Shown: positions 1 to 7,925 of the stretch, in pieces
Layout: each line of letters opens with the position of its first letter
Numbering within the stretch: position 1 is the first letter of the stretch
Assembly (NCBI GenBank): GCA_035645555.1
Contig: DASQMI010000079.1
Coordinates: forward strand, 1-45,500
DNA length: 45,500 nucleotides
Source: Lysobacter_F sp035645555
GTDB lineage: Bacteria; Pseudomonadota; Gammaproteobacteria; Xanthomonadales; Xanthomonadaceae
Direction of reading: 5' to 3'
Program-made: the position numbers and the translations under genes
The notes under the pieces: model-generated
What the model saw: only the letters and a program-made list of their open reading frames with translations
What the model was told of the DNA's origin: nothing
Database searches by the model: none

Positions 1-1
1 G

Positions 2-766
2 GGCGGCTCCATCGCGCGCGCCCTGCGCTATGCCTATCGCGTGCCCGCACTGCTGTGGCACGCGCTGGTGCACCTGCCGGCCGCACTGGTGCTGGTCACC
101 CTGCCCACCCGCCGGCTGCGCTGGGGCGACGAGACGCTCGAGTACCGCCTGATCCGCGCCTGGTCGGCCGGGCTGATGCGGGTCTTCGGCTTCCGCCTGC
201 GCCGGGTCGGCACGCCGCTGCCGGGGGCGGCGCTGTTCGTCGCCAACCACGTCAGCTGGGCTGACATCAGCGTGCTGCACAGCCAGCGCATGATGGGTTT
301 CGTCGCCAAGCGCGAGATCCGCGGCTGGCCGCTGGTCGGCTGGCTGGCCGCGCGCGGCGAGACGATCTTCCACCACCGCGGCAATGCCGAGTCGCTCGGC
401 GGCGTGCTGCACGAGATGCTGTCGCGGCTGCGCAGCGGGCGTTCGGTCGGCGTGTTCCCGGAAGGCGGCACCCGCGACGGCCGCGAGATCGGCCCGTTCC
501 ACGCGCGCATCTTCCTCGCCGCGGTCGAGGCGGGCGTGCCGGTGCAGCCGGTCGCGCTGCGCTACGGCGAGCGTGGCGCGGCGCAGAGCGTGGTCGCGTT
601 CCGCAAGGGCGAGAGCTTCTTCGCCAACTTCCTGCGCCTGCTCGGCGAACCCGGCCGCAGCGCCGAGGTGCATTTCCTGCCGCCGATCCTGCCCGGCGAA
701 GCCGATGGCCGCCGGCGCATTGCCGAGATCGCGCGGCAGCGCATCGTCGAGGCGATGGGCCGATGA
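2..766 (+). CDS. Lysophospholipid (1-acyl-glycerol-3-phosphate) acyltransferase, PlsC family, 5' end cut by window
   Basis: The product should transfer an acyl chain to a lysophospholipid at the inner membrane, in phosphatidic acid or lipid remodelling metabolism. The HX4D catalytic motif is visible as NHVSWAD and the substrate-binding motif as FPEGGTR, in the usual order and spacing for PlsC/LPLAT enzymes. A hydrophobic stretch (ALVHLPAALVLVTL) near the N-terminus is a likely membrane anchor. The frame is open to the first base of the window, reading GGSIARALRYAYR before the GTG at 41, so the true start probably lies upstream and the gene is partial; GTG 41 would give 241 aa. The stop overlaps the next start as ATGA, so the two are translationally coupled. 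The exact acyl acceptor cannot be told from sequence. Confidence 0.85.
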   Translation, partial: GGSIARALRYAYRVPALLWHALVHLPAALVLVTLPTRRLRWGDETLEYRLIRAWSAGLMRVFGFRLRRVGTPLPGAALFVANHVSWADISVLHSQRMMGFVAKREIRGWPLVGWLAARGETIFHHRGNAESLGGVLHEMLSRLRSGRSVGVFPEGGTRDGREIGPFHARIFLAAVEAGVPVQPVALRYGERGAAQSVVAFRKGESFFANFLRLLGEPGRSAEVHFLPPILPGEADGRRRIAEIARQRIVEAMGR

Positions 767-1806
767 CGCCGCTCGGCCTGCGCGAGGCGCCGGCGCGGGC
801 CGACGTGCCGGCCGGGGCGCGCGAGTGGCCGGTGCCGGACTTCCGCCCGCCGCGCTGGCTGCGCAATCCGCACCTGCAGTCGGTGCTCGGCTCCAGCCTG
901 CTGCGCCAGCGCCGCGGCGAGCGCGAGCTGGCCGCGCTCGGCGCACGCCACCGCGTGCTCGACGTCGACGGCGGCCCCGGCGTGCGCCTGCAGGGCGTGC
1001 ACAGCGTGCCCGCACGCGCCACGCCGCACGGCTTCGCGGTGCTGCTGCACGGCTGGGAAGGCAGCGTCGAGTCGGGCTACATGCGGCTGACCGCCGCGCA
1101 GCTGCTGCGGCGCGGCTTCGAGGTGTTCCGGCTCAATTTCCGCGACCACGGCGACACCCACCACCTCAACGAGGACCTGTTCCACTCCAACCGCATCGAC
1201 GAGGTGGTGCATGCGGTCGGCGACGTCGCCCACCGGATCGCGCGCGGGCCGGTGCAGCTGGCCGGCTATTCGCTCGGCGGCAATTTCGCGCTGCGGGTGG
1301 CGCTGCGCGCGCCGCAGGCCGGCATCCCGCTGGCGCGGGTCGCGGCGGTATGCCCGGTGCTCGATCCGGCGCGCACGATGGATGCGATGGAGAGCGGGCT
1401 GCCGCTGTACCTGTGGTACTTCGAGCGCAAGTGGCGGCGCTCGCTGCTGCGCAAACGCGCGTTGTTCCCGCAGCGCCACGGCTTCGCCGACGACGTGCTG
1501 CGGCTGCGCATGCGCGCGCTGACCCGCTGGCTGGTCGAGCGCTACACCGACTTCGGCACGCTCGAGGGCTACTTCGACGGCTACTGCATCGCGCGCGACC
1601 GGCTGGCGCGGCTCGCGGTGCCGGCGCGGATCCTGATGGCCGAGGACGATCCGGTGATCCCGGTCGCCGACTTCCGCGCGCTCGCGCTGCCGACGACCGC
1701 GCGGCTGGAGATCGCGCGCTGGGGCGGGCATTGCGCGTTCCTGGAGAACGCCCGCCTGGACGGCTACGCCGAACGCTGGATCGGCGCGCGCCTGGCCGGC
1801 GATTGA
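763..1806 (+). CDS. YheT-like alpha/beta hydrolase
   Basis: This 347-aa protein has the YheT/ABHD1-3 family layout. It opens with an RNPHLQSVLGS motif, typical of the family N-terminus, followed by the oxyanion segment LLHGWEG and the nucleophile elbow GYSLGGN (Ser in GxSxxG). An acid-containing strand (ILMAEDDPVIP) and a late histidine in RWGGHCAFLEN complete the triad. Family members are thought to be esterases or lipases acting on acyl esters; the substrate is unknown. It overlaps the acyltransferase by 4 bp, suggesting a shared lipid-related role. The start is set by that overlap. Confidence 0.87.
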   Translation: MTPLGLREAPARADVPAGAREWPVPDFRPPRWLRNPHLQSVLGSSLLRQRRGERELAALGARHRVLDVDGGPGVRLQGVHSVPARATPHGFAVLLHGWEGSVESGYMRLTAAQLLRRGFEVFRLNFRDHGDTHHLNEDLFHSNRIDEVVHAVGDVAHRIARGPVQLAGYSLGGNFALRVALRAPQAGIPLARVAAVCPVLDPARTMDAMESGLPLYLWYFERKWRRSLLRKRALFPQRHGFADDVLRLRMRALTRWLVERYTDFGTLEGYFDGYCIARDRLARLAVPARILMAEDDPVIPVADFRALALPTTARLEIARWGGHCAFLENARLDGYAERWIGARLAGD

Positions 1807-1836
1807 CGGCCGGCGGGCCGGACGGCACGGGCCCGC

Positions 1837-1842
1837 TACAAT
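1837..1842 (+). promoter_or_regulatory. Possible sigma-70 -10 element (TACAAT) before the TPR gene
   Basis: TACAAT lies 28 bp before the ATG at 1870 in the context GCTACAATCCGGCC, common before housekeeping genes in GC-rich proteobacteria. No good -35 hexamer is visible 17 bp upstream, so this is only a suggestion. Confidence 0.4.
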
Positions 1843-1869
1843 CCGGCCTTTTCCCAGGCCGCACTCCGC

Positions 1870-3945
1870 ATGTACGACCCCATTCTCGAAGCCCTGCGCC
1901 GCGGCGATGCCGCCACCGCCATCAGCAGCGCGCGCGCGCTGGTCGACGCGCAGCCGGACGACGCCGTCGCGCACCGGCTGCTGGCGCAGGCATTGCGGCA
2001 GTCCGGCGACCGCGACGGCGCGCGCGAGGCGATCGACCGCGCGATCGCGCTGGCCCCGGAGGAAGCGCCGCTGCACCTGGACCGTGCCGGCCTGCTGCTG
2101 GAGGAACGCCAGATCGACGCCGCGCAGGCCGCGCTGGCGCGCGCGGTCGGGCTCGATCCGAACCAGTTCCCGGCCTACATCCTGCAAGGGCACCTGGCGC
2201 TGGCGCGCAACGACCTGGCCGAGGCCGAGCGCCTGCTGCGCACCGCCGAGCGCATCGCGCCCGAGCATCCGCACGTGGCCTCGATCGACGGCGGCCTGGC
2301 GCTGCGCCGCGGCGACGCCGACCGCGCGCTGGCGGTGCTGTCGCGCGCCGCCGAACGCGCGCCCGACGAGGCGATCCTGCGCCACGGCCTGGCGTTCGCC
2401 TATCTGGCCAAGGGCCATCTCGCATTCGCCGAACAGGCGTTTCGCAGCCTGCTCGAGAAGACGCCCGACTCGGTGCCGCTGGTGCTGATGATCGCCGAGC
2501 TGTCGCACCGCCAGAACCGCGTGCAGGACGCGATCGAACTGATCGAGCCGCTGACCCGGCGCGCGGACGCGACCGCGGCGCTGCACCGCTACCTCGGCGT
2601 GCTGGAGCTGGCCGCCAACCGCGCCGAACGCGCGCTCGAGCCGCTACTGGCCGCGTTCCGCGCTGGCCCCGCCGATCCGCGCACGTTGGCCGCGCTGCTG
2701 GAGTGCTGGCGCCGGCTCGGCGACGCCGACGGCGCGCGCGAAACCCTGGAGGGCGCGCTCGCCGAGCATCCGCAGGCGGCGACGCTATGGCAGGCGCGGC
2801 TGGCGGTGGAGCCGTTCGCCAGCGACGAGGCGCACGCGATCATCCAGCGCTGGCAGGCGGCGATGCCCGAGCACGTGCCGGCGCTGGAGGCGCTCGGCGT
2901 GCTGCACGAGCAGCGCGGCGAACTCGCCGAGGCGGAAGCCGCGGTGCGCCGTATCGTCGAGATCGAACCCGGCCATACCCGCGCGGAGCTGCGGCTGATC
3001 GACTATCTGATCCGGCGCGAACCCGCGGCCGCGATCGAGCGCATCGACTTCCTGGTGGCCAATGCCCAGGACGACACCATCCGGCGCAACCTGCGGCAGA
3101 TGCGTGCGCATGCGCTGCCGGTCGCCGGCCGCCATCGCGACGCGGTCGACGAATGGGCGGCGCTGCATGCCGCGATCGTCGACCAGCGCCTGCCGCTGCC
3201 GCCGCTGAGCGCGCCGCGCGGCGACTGGCCGGAGCTCGCGCCGAAGCCGGAATCGGCGCCGGCGGTGGTGCTGCTGTGGGGCCCGCCGGGCTCGCTGGTG
3301 GAGCACGTCGCGCTCACCCTCGACCGTGCCGGCTATCCGCTGCGCGCCGACCGCTACGGCCCGCAGCCGCCGGACGATTTCCTGCAGCGCTACGACACCG
3401 TCGACCGGCTGGGCAGCGGCGAGCTCGATCCGGCCGCCGCGGTGGCGCAGTGGCGACAGACGCTGGCCAACCGCGCGGTCAGCGACGGCAACGTGTTCGA
3501 CTGGCTGCTGTGGTGGGACAACGCGCTGTTGCTGGCGCTGCGTCCGCACCTGCCGGAAGCGGTGCTGGCGGTGGCGCTGCGCGACCCGCGCGACATGCTG
3601 CTCGACTGGCTGGCGTACGGCGCGCCGGCGCCGCTGGCGATCGAATCGCCGACCGTGGTGGCGCGCTGGCTGGCGCAGGTGCTCGGCCAGATCGCCTACC
3701 TGCACGAGCAGGACCTGTTCCCGCACCGGCTGATCCGGCTGGACGGCATCGAGCACGAGCCGGCGGCGATCGCGCAGACGGTCGGCGATGCGCTGGCGAT
3801 GACGCTGCCGTCGCTGCCGGACGCGTCCGCGTTCGGCGCGCGCCGCTTCCCGAGCGGTGCGTGGCGCGACTACCGCGAGGCGCTCGCCGACGCGTTCGCG
3901 CTGCTGCACCCGGTGGCGCGCCGGCTCGGCTACGCGGAGTCCTGA
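1870..3945 (+). CDS. Tetratricopeptide repeat protein with sulfotransferase-like C-terminal domain
   Basis: The 691-aa product is alpha-helical TPR for about the first 440 residues (repeats such as AAISSARALVDAQPDDAVAH and later 34-residue units with conserved A, G and P positions). Residues of about 450-691 look like a degenerate P-loop/sulfotransferase fold: VVLLWGPPGSLVEHV resembles a phosphosulfate-binding loop, and VALRDPRDMLLDWL resembles the conserved RDPRD segment of TPR-sulfotransferases. The canonical GxPRSGTT loop is not intact, so activity is doubtful. There is no signal peptide, so it is probably cytoplasmic. It follows a weak TACAAT box and is likely monocistronic. The function is unknown; scaffold or degenerate transferase are both possible. 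Confidence 0.8.
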   Translation: MYDPILEALRRGDAATAISSARALVDAQPDDAVAHRLLAQALRQSGDRDGAREAIDRAIALAPEEAPLHLDRAGLLLEERQIDAAQAALARAVGLDPNQFPAYILQGHLALARNDLAEAERLLRTAERIAPEHPHVASIDGGLALRRGDADRALAVLSRAAERAPDEAILRHGLAFAYLAKGHLAFAEQAFRSLLEKTPDSVPLVLMIAELSHRQNRVQDAIELIEPLTRRADATAALHRYLGVLELAANRAERALEPLLAAFRAGPADPRTLAALLECWRRLGDADGARETLEGALAEHPQAATLWQARLAVEPFASDEAHAIIQRWQAAMPEHVPALEALGVLHEQRGELAEAEAAVRRIVEIEPGHTRAELRLIDYLIRREPAAAIERIDFLVANAQDDTIRRNLRQMRAHALPVAGRHRDAVDEWAALHAAIVDQRLPLPPLSAPRGDWPELAPKPESAPAVVLLWGPPGSLVEHVALTLDRAGYPLRADRYGPQPPDDFLQRYDTVDRLGSGELDPAAAVAQWRQTLANRAVSDGNVFDWLLWWDNALLLALRPHLPEAVLAVALRDPRDMLLDWLAYGAPAPLAIESPTVVARWLAQVLGQIAYLHEQDLFPHRLIRLDGIEHEPAAIAQTVGDALAMTLPSLPDASAFGARRFPSGAWRDYREALADAFALLHPVARRLGYAES

Positions 3946-3991
3946 GCCGGCACGCTATCGTTGACGCTTGGTTCGTCGAGGAGGCCCACGG

Positions 3992-4618
3992 ATGCGCATC
4001 CACAGCACCAGCTTCGAACACCGCGGTCGGCTGCCGGCCACGTTCGCCGCCGGCCAGCCCACCGCCGACGGCTTCGGCTTCGCGCCCAACCGCAATCCGC
4101 ACCTGGCGTGGGACGACGTGCCTGCCGGCACGCGCTCGTTCGCGCTGCTGTGCATCGATCCGGACGTGCCGACCGTGGCGGAGATGGTCGGCAAGCCCGG
4201 CGTGCTGATCCCGGTCGAGCAGCCGCGCTGCGACTTCGTGCATTGGGCGATGGTCGACATCCCGGCAGACGTGCGCGAGATCGCCGAAGGCAGCTGCAGC
4301 GACGGCGTGGTGCCGCACGGCAAGCGCAACCCGCCCGGACCGGTCGGCGCGCGCCAGGGCCTGAACGATTACACCGGCTGGTTCGCGAGCGATCCCGCCA
4401 TGGCCGGCGACTGGCTCGGCTACGACGGCCCGTTCCCGCCGCCGAACGATCTGCGCCTGCACCGCTACTTCTTCCGCCTGTTCGCGCTCGACGTCGACCG
4501 GCTCGACGTGCCCGAGCGCTTCAGCGCCGGCGACGTGTTCCGCGCCATGCACGCGCACGTGCTGGCCGAGACCACCATCTACGGCACCTACTCGCTCAAC
4601 CCCGACGTTTCGGGCTGA
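3992..4618 (+). CDS. YbhB/YbcL-type phosphatidylethanolamine-binding (PEBP) family protein
   Basis: The 208-aa product belongs to the bacterial PEBP/Raf-kinase-inhibitor-like family. Visible signatures are NPHLAWDDVPAGTRSFALL, the CIDPDVPT strand, HWAMVDIP, and a late HRYFFRLFALD. The start is chosen at ATG 3992 because GAGGAGG (3978-3984) sits 7 bp upstream; an in-frame earlier start at 3968 would bury that ribosome site. There is no export signal. Biochemical roles of bacterial members are poorly known; ligand binding is the safe statement. It is followed after 7 bp by the DUF1232 gene, probably on the same transcript. Confidence 0.87.
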   Translation: MRIHSTSFEHRGRLPATFAAGQPTADGFGFAPNRNPHLAWDDVPAGTRSFALLCIDPDVPTVAEMVGKPGVLIPVEQPRCDFVHWAMVDIPADVREIAEGSCSDGVVPHGKRNPPGPVGARQGLNDYTGWFASDPAMAGDWLGYDGPFPPPNDLRLHRYFFRLFALDVDRLDVPERFSAGDVFRAMHAHVLAETTIYGTYSLNPDVSG

Positions 4619-4625
4619 GCGCGCG

Positions 4626-5018
4626 ATGCGCATGCGCGGCTGGCGCGAACGGCTGCGCGCGCTGCGCGAAGACGCGATCACGGTGTACGTGGCCGCGCGC
4701 GATCCGCGCCTGCCGTGGGCGGTGCGCCTGTTCGCGCTGGCGGTGGCCGCTTACGCGTTCAGCCCGATCGACCTGATTCCCGACTTCGTTCCGGTGCTGG
4801 GCCTGCTCGACGATCTGGTGCTGGTGCCGCTCGGCATCGCGCTGGTGATCCGGCTGACTCCGCCGGCCGTGCTCGCCGACGCGCGGCAGCGGGCGCGCGC
4901 ACTGGCGACGCGGCCGCGCAGTCTGGCGGGCGCGATCGCGGTGGCGGCGGTCTGGTTGCTGGCGGCGGCGGCCGCCGCCGCGTGGCTCGCGCGCGTCGCC
5001 GCGGCCCCCCGCTTGTAG
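4626..5018 (+). CDS. DUF1232 (YkvA-like) small membrane protein
   Basis: The 130-aa protein carries the DUF1232 signature YAFSPIDLIPDFVPVLGLLDD followed by a hydrophobic segment, and a second transmembrane stretch at the C-terminus (IAVAAVWLLAAAAAAAWL). Family function is unknown. The start lies 7 bp after the PEBP stop. An odd detail is that the TAG stop codon (5016-5018) is part of the GTAGGAGCGGC head of the REP element that follows, so the repeat seems to have landed on, and now ends, the reading frame. Confidence 0.82.
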   Translation: MRMRGWRERLRALREDAITVYVAARDPRLPWAVRLFALAVAAYAFSPIDLIPDFVPVLGLLDDLVLVPLGIALVIRLTPPAVLADARQRARALATRPRSLAGAIAVAAVWLLAAAAAAAWLARVAAAPRL

Positions 5019-5083
5019 GAGCGGCTTCAGCCGCGACCGAACCCCTGCGCGGCATGCAGATCGCGGCTGAAGCCGCTCCTACA
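5014..5083. repeat. REP-type inverted pair (BIME-like) between convergent genes
   Basis: A head-on pair of GTAGGAGCGGCTTCAGCCGC elements: one in + orientation at about 5015-5036, the other in - orientation at about 5061-5083, separated by about 24 bp. Each has an internal GCGGCT/AGCCGC palindrome and a GTAGGA head, typical of REP sequences of pseudomonads and xanthomonads. The pair lies between the DUF1232 gene (+) and uppP (-) and could form a long hairpin that terminates both. Confidence 0.85.
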
Positions 5084-5104
5084 GCGCCACGCTTCGGCGC
5101 GGAC

Positions 5105-5899
5105 CTACTCGCCCGCCGGCAACCACAGCAGGAGCACCGCGCCCAACACCATCCGGTAGATCGCGAACGGGGTGAAGCGGTGGCCGGCGATGTAGCCGAG
5201 CAGCCAGCGCACCGCGGCGAAGCCGGTGAGCGTGGCGGCCACGAACGCGGCGGCGAGTTCGCCCCAGTTCTCGCGCGGCGCGGCCGGCTCGGTGAGGTAT
5301 TCGACGAACGCGAAGCCGGTCGCGGCGAACATGGTCGGAATGCCGACCAGGAACACGAACTCCGCCGCCGCCGGCCGCCGGCTCAGCCCGAACAGCATCG
5401 CCATGAAGATCGCCGAAGCGGTGCGCGACGTGCCGGGGAACACGCCGGCCACCACCTGCGCGAGTCCCACCGCGATCGCCACCGCCCATGTCACGGTCGC
5501 CCGGTCCGGGCGGCGCTCGGCGATGCGCTCGGCGACCAGCATCCACACGCCGCCGAGGATCAGCGCCCACGCCACCGGCCGCACCGTCTCCGGCAGTTCC
5601 CAGCCGGCCAGCCGCACCGGGATGCCGACCAGCGCCGTCGTCGCGAACGCGGCGGCGATCTTCAGGCCGTAATCGCGGGTGGCGGGCTCGCGCCAGCTCG
5701 AGGCCAGCGCGAGCAGCCGCTGCCGGTACACCAGGGTGATCGCGAGGATTGCGCCGGCCTGGATCGCGATGTTGAACAGGTCGCTGCGGTGGCCGAGCCA
5801 GTGCTCGGCGATCAGCAGGTGGCCGGTGCTGGAAATCGGCAGGAACTCGGTGATGCCTTCGATGATGCCGAGCAGGAGCGCGGCCAGCAGGTCGGTCAT
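5105..5899 (-). CDS. uppP: Undecaprenyl-diphosphatase (UppP/BacA)
   Basis: This integral membrane enzyme dephosphorylates undecaprenyl diphosphate to recycle the lipid carrier for peptidoglycan and O-antigen synthesis. Both catalytic regions are present: IIEGITEFLPISSTGHL near the N-terminus (Glu-rich motif) and PGTSRTASAIF (the PGxSRS-like motif) in the second half. About eight transmembrane segments are visible. ATG at 5899 is preferred because MTDLLAALLLGIIEG matches the usual UppP N-terminus; an ATG two codons earlier (5905) is possible. Longer versions reaching 6031 would run through the glnA enhancer and are unlikely. The 264-aa length is normal. It is divergent from glnA. Confidence 0.93.
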   Translation of the reverse strand: MTDLLAALLLGIIEGITEFLPISSTGHLLIAEHWLGHRSDLFNIAIQAGAILAITLVYRQRLLALASSWREPATRDYGLKIAAAFATTALVGIPVRLAGWELPETVRPVAWALILGGVWMLVAERIAERRPDRATVTWAVAIAVGLAQVVAGVFPGTSRTASAIFMAMLFGLSRRPAAAEFVFLVGIPTMFAATGFAFVEYLTEPAAPRENWGELAAAFVAATLTGFAAVRWLLGYIAGHRFTPFAIYRMVLGAVLLLWLPAGE

Positions 5900-5948
5900 G
5901 GGCATGGGCGATGGGGGCAAACCGGGGCAGCATAGCTGAGCCAATGTG

Positions 5949-5965
5949 TGCACCAATTGAGTGCA
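5949..5965. promoter_or_regulatory. NtrC-binding site 1 of the glnA enhancer
   Basis: TGCACCAATTGAGTGCA is a 17-bp near-palindrome. Against TGCACCA-N3-TGGTGCA the left half is perfect and the right half matches 5 of 7. Its centre (5957) is about -130 from the predicted sigma-54 start of glnA. Confidence 0.8.
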
Positions 5966-5980
5966 CCCGCCGCGCCAGGG

Positions 5981-5997
5981 CGCGCCGCCGTGGTGCA
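5981..5997. promoter_or_regulatory. NtrC-binding site 2 of the glnA enhancer
   Basis: The right half TGGTGCA (5991-5997) is perfect and the left half matches 4 of 7. The centre (5989) is 32 bp, three helical turns, from site 1 and about -98 from the predicted start. The 32-bp phasing is that of the enteric glnA enhancer, which supports a paired site despite the weak left half. Confidence 0.65.
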
Positions 5998-6060
5998 AGC
6001 GGACGCCGCCCGGGGCGCCTCCCGCACGCAACGGCGCGGCCTCGGCGGGTGCCGCTCACC

Positions 6061-6076
6061 TGGCACACACCTTGCT
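6061..6076 (+). promoter_or_regulatory. Sigma-54 (RpoN) promoter of glnA
   Basis: TGGCAC-ACACC-TTGCT is a perfect -24/-12 promoter with the invariant GG (6062-6063) and GC (6074-6075) 10 bp apart. The predicted start is near 6087, about 53 bp before the ATG at 6140. Confidence 0.92.
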
Positions 6077-6139
6077 TAACCCGGCTCCGTCGCCGGTTAC
6101 CGACCGGCCGATGCCCTTCCCGACTGCCGGAGCCCGCCC

Positions 6140-7549
6140 ATGTCCCTCGAACACGTCGAAAAACTCATCAAGGACCACAAGGTCGAATTCGTCGACCTGC
6201 GCTTCGCCGACATGCGCGGCGTGCAGCACCACGTCACCTACCCCGCCTCGATCATCGAGCCCGGCCTGTTCGAGGACGGCAAGATGTTCGACGGCTCCTC
6301 GATCCCGGGCTGGAAGGGCATCAACGAGTCCGACATGGTGCTGCTGCCGGATGCGGCGACCGCGTTCGTGGACCCGTTCACCGCCGATCCGACGCTGGTG
6401 CTGACCTGCGACATCCTCGACCCGGCCACCATGCAGGCGTACACCCGCGATCCGCGCGGCATCGCCAAGCGCGCCGAAGCGTTCCTGAAGTCGAGCGGCA
6501 TCGCCGACACCGCATTCTTCGGCCCGGAGCCGGAGTTCTTCATCTTCGACTCGGTGCGCTTCGGCAACGAGATGGGCCACACCTTCTTCCACGTCGATTC
6601 GGAGGAGGCGCACTGGAACTCCTCGCGCGAGTACCAGGGCGGCAACACCGGCTACCGGCCGATGGTGAAGGGCGGCTACTTCCCGGTGCCGCCGCTGGAC
6701 ACGCTGCACGACCTGCGCGCGGAGATGTGCAAGACGCTGGAAGCGGTCGGCATGGAAGTCGAGGTGCACCACCACGAGGTGGCCAACGCCGGCCAGTGCG
6801 AGATCGGCACCAAGTTCAACACGCTGGTGCACAAGGCCGACGAACTGCTGACGATGAAGTACATCATCAAGAACGTCGCGTTCCGCAACGGCAAGACGGT
6901 GACGTTCATGCCGAAGCCGCTGGTGGGCGACAACGGCAGCGGCATGCACGTGCACCAGTCGCTGGCGAAGGGCGGACAGAATCTGTTCTCCGGCGACGGC
7001 TACGGCGGCCTGAGCCAGATGGCACTGTGGTACATCGGCGGCATCTTCAAGCACGCGCGCGCGATCAATGCGTTCGCCAACTCCACCACCAACTCGTACA
7101 AGCGCCTGGTTCCGGGTTACGAGGCGCCGGTGATGCTGGCTTACTCGGCGCGCAACCGCTCGGCGAGCTGCCGCATTCCGTACGTGTCGAATCCGAAGGC
7201 GCGCCGCATCGAGATCCGCTTCCCCGACCCGATGCAGTCGGGCTACCTGGTGTTCAGCGCGCTGATGATGGCGGGCCTGGACGGCATCCGGAACCAGATC
7301 GATCCGGGCGAAGCGATGGACAAGGACCTGTACGACCTGCCGCCGGAAGAGGCGAAGGGCATCCCGACCGTGTGCCATTCGCTCGACCAGGCGCTGGAAG
7401 CGCTGGACGCCGACCGCGAGTTCCTCAAGGCCGGCGGCGTGATGACCGACGACTTCATCGATGCCTACATCGCGCTGAAGATGCAGGAGGTCACCAAGTT
7501 CCGCGCGGCGACGCATCCGCTGGAGTACCAGCTGTACTACACGATCTGA
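6140..7549 (+). CDS. glnA: Glutamine synthetase type I
   Basis: GlnA condenses ammonium and glutamate to glutamine with ATP and is the main ammonium-assimilating enzyme at low nitrogen. At 469 aa it has the normal length for the dodecameric GSI-beta enzyme. Visible motifs are DGSSIPGW (beta-grasp), FGPEPEFF and GQCEIGTKFN (metal ligands), KPLVGDNGSGMHVHQS (ATP site) and NRSASCRIP (glutamate site). The adenylylation loop DLYDLPPEE puts the modified tyrosine at codon 398, which is Tyr397 after Met removal, as in enteric enzymes. Transcription is predicted from a sigma-54 promoter with NtrC enhancer sites and ends at a strong intrinsic terminator. The cognate ntrB-ntrC lie about 30 kb downstream. 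Confidence 0.98.
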   Translation: MSLEHVEKLIKDHKVEFVDLRFADMRGVQHHVTYPASIIEPGLFEDGKMFDGSSIPGWKGINESDMVLLPDAATAFVDPFTADPTLVLTCDILDPATMQAYTRDPRGIAKRAEAFLKSSGIADTAFFGPEPEFFIFDSVRFGNEMGHTFFHVDSEEAHWNSSREYQGGNTGYRPMVKGGYFPVPPLDTLHDLRAEMCKTLEAVGMEVEVHHHEVANAGQCEIGTKFNTLVHKADELLTMKYIIKNVAFRNGKTVTFMPKPLVGDNGSGMHVHQSLAKGGQNLFSGDGYGGLSQMALWYIGGIFKHARAINAFANSTTNSYKRLVPGYEAPVMLAYSARNRSASCRIPYVSNPKARRIEIRFPDPMQSGYLVFSALMMAGLDGIRNQIDPGEAMDKDLYDLPPEEAKGIPTVCHSLDQALEALDADREFLKAGGVMTDDFIDAYIALKMQEVTKFRAATHPLEYQLYYTI

Positions 7550-7572
7550 TTCACCCGGCCTATGCTTATCGC

Positions 7573-7602
7573 TCGCCCCGGCCACGCCGGGGCGATTTTT
7601 TT
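7573..7602 (+). terminator. Intrinsic terminator of glnA
   Basis: A perfect 10-bp GC-rich stem (TCGCCCCGGC at 7573-7582, GCCGGGGCGA at 7586-7595) with a CAC loop is followed by seven T residues (7596-7602), 24 bp after the glnA stop. Confidence 0.95.
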
Positions 7603-7629
7603 GGCCGGGCTCCGCCGCCAAACGGTCTG

Positions 7630-7897
7630 CAGGGGCGCCTTCAGCCGTGACCCGCAGCGGCACGAGGTTCGACTTGTAGGAGCGGCTTTAGCCGCGACCG
7701 CGGCAGCATGAGGTTTCGACCTATAGGAGCGGCTTTAGCCGCGACCTGAAACGTCCGATCGCACGATCGCGGCTGAAGCCGCTCCTACAACACCCGTGGC
7801 AAGGGGTGGACCTCTCCACGATCGCGGCTGAAGCCGCTCCTACAACACGCGTGGCAAGGCGTGGACCGTCCACGATCGCGGCTAAAGCCGCTCCTAC
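7630..7897. repeat. Cluster of REP elements, partly tandem
   Basis: The 376-bp gap between glnA and the ABC1 gene holds no gene. After the terminator it contains one eroded copy (about 7630-7651), two + copies (7675-7699, 7722-7746) and three - copies (about 7766-7788, 7821-7843, 7874-7897) of the GTAGGAGCGGCTTYAGCCGC REP. The three - copies lie in a tandem array: the block starting CACGATCGCGGCT recurs at 7762, 7817 and 7871 (periods 55 and 54 bp) with a similar spacer (CGTGGCAAGG.GTGGACC), so element and spacer were duplicated together. Confidence 0.88.
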
Positions 7898-7925
7898 CGA
7901 TCCGCGCCTCGGCGGCGCCGCACGA

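Noticed and set aside
384..4208. A 1,274-codon open frame overlapping the acyltransferase, hydrolase and TPR genes
   Set aside because: It is Arg/Ala/Pro-rich frame shadow typical of very GC-rich DNA; the three genes under it have recognisable motifs, ribosome sites or coupling in another frame.
5105..6031. Longer uppP start at 6031
   Set aside because: The extra residues are not UppP-like and would cross the NtrC enhancer of glnA.
7674..7897. Possible CRISPR array
   Set aside because: The repeats are palindromic REPs in both orientations with related spacers; there are no unique spacers and no cas genes.
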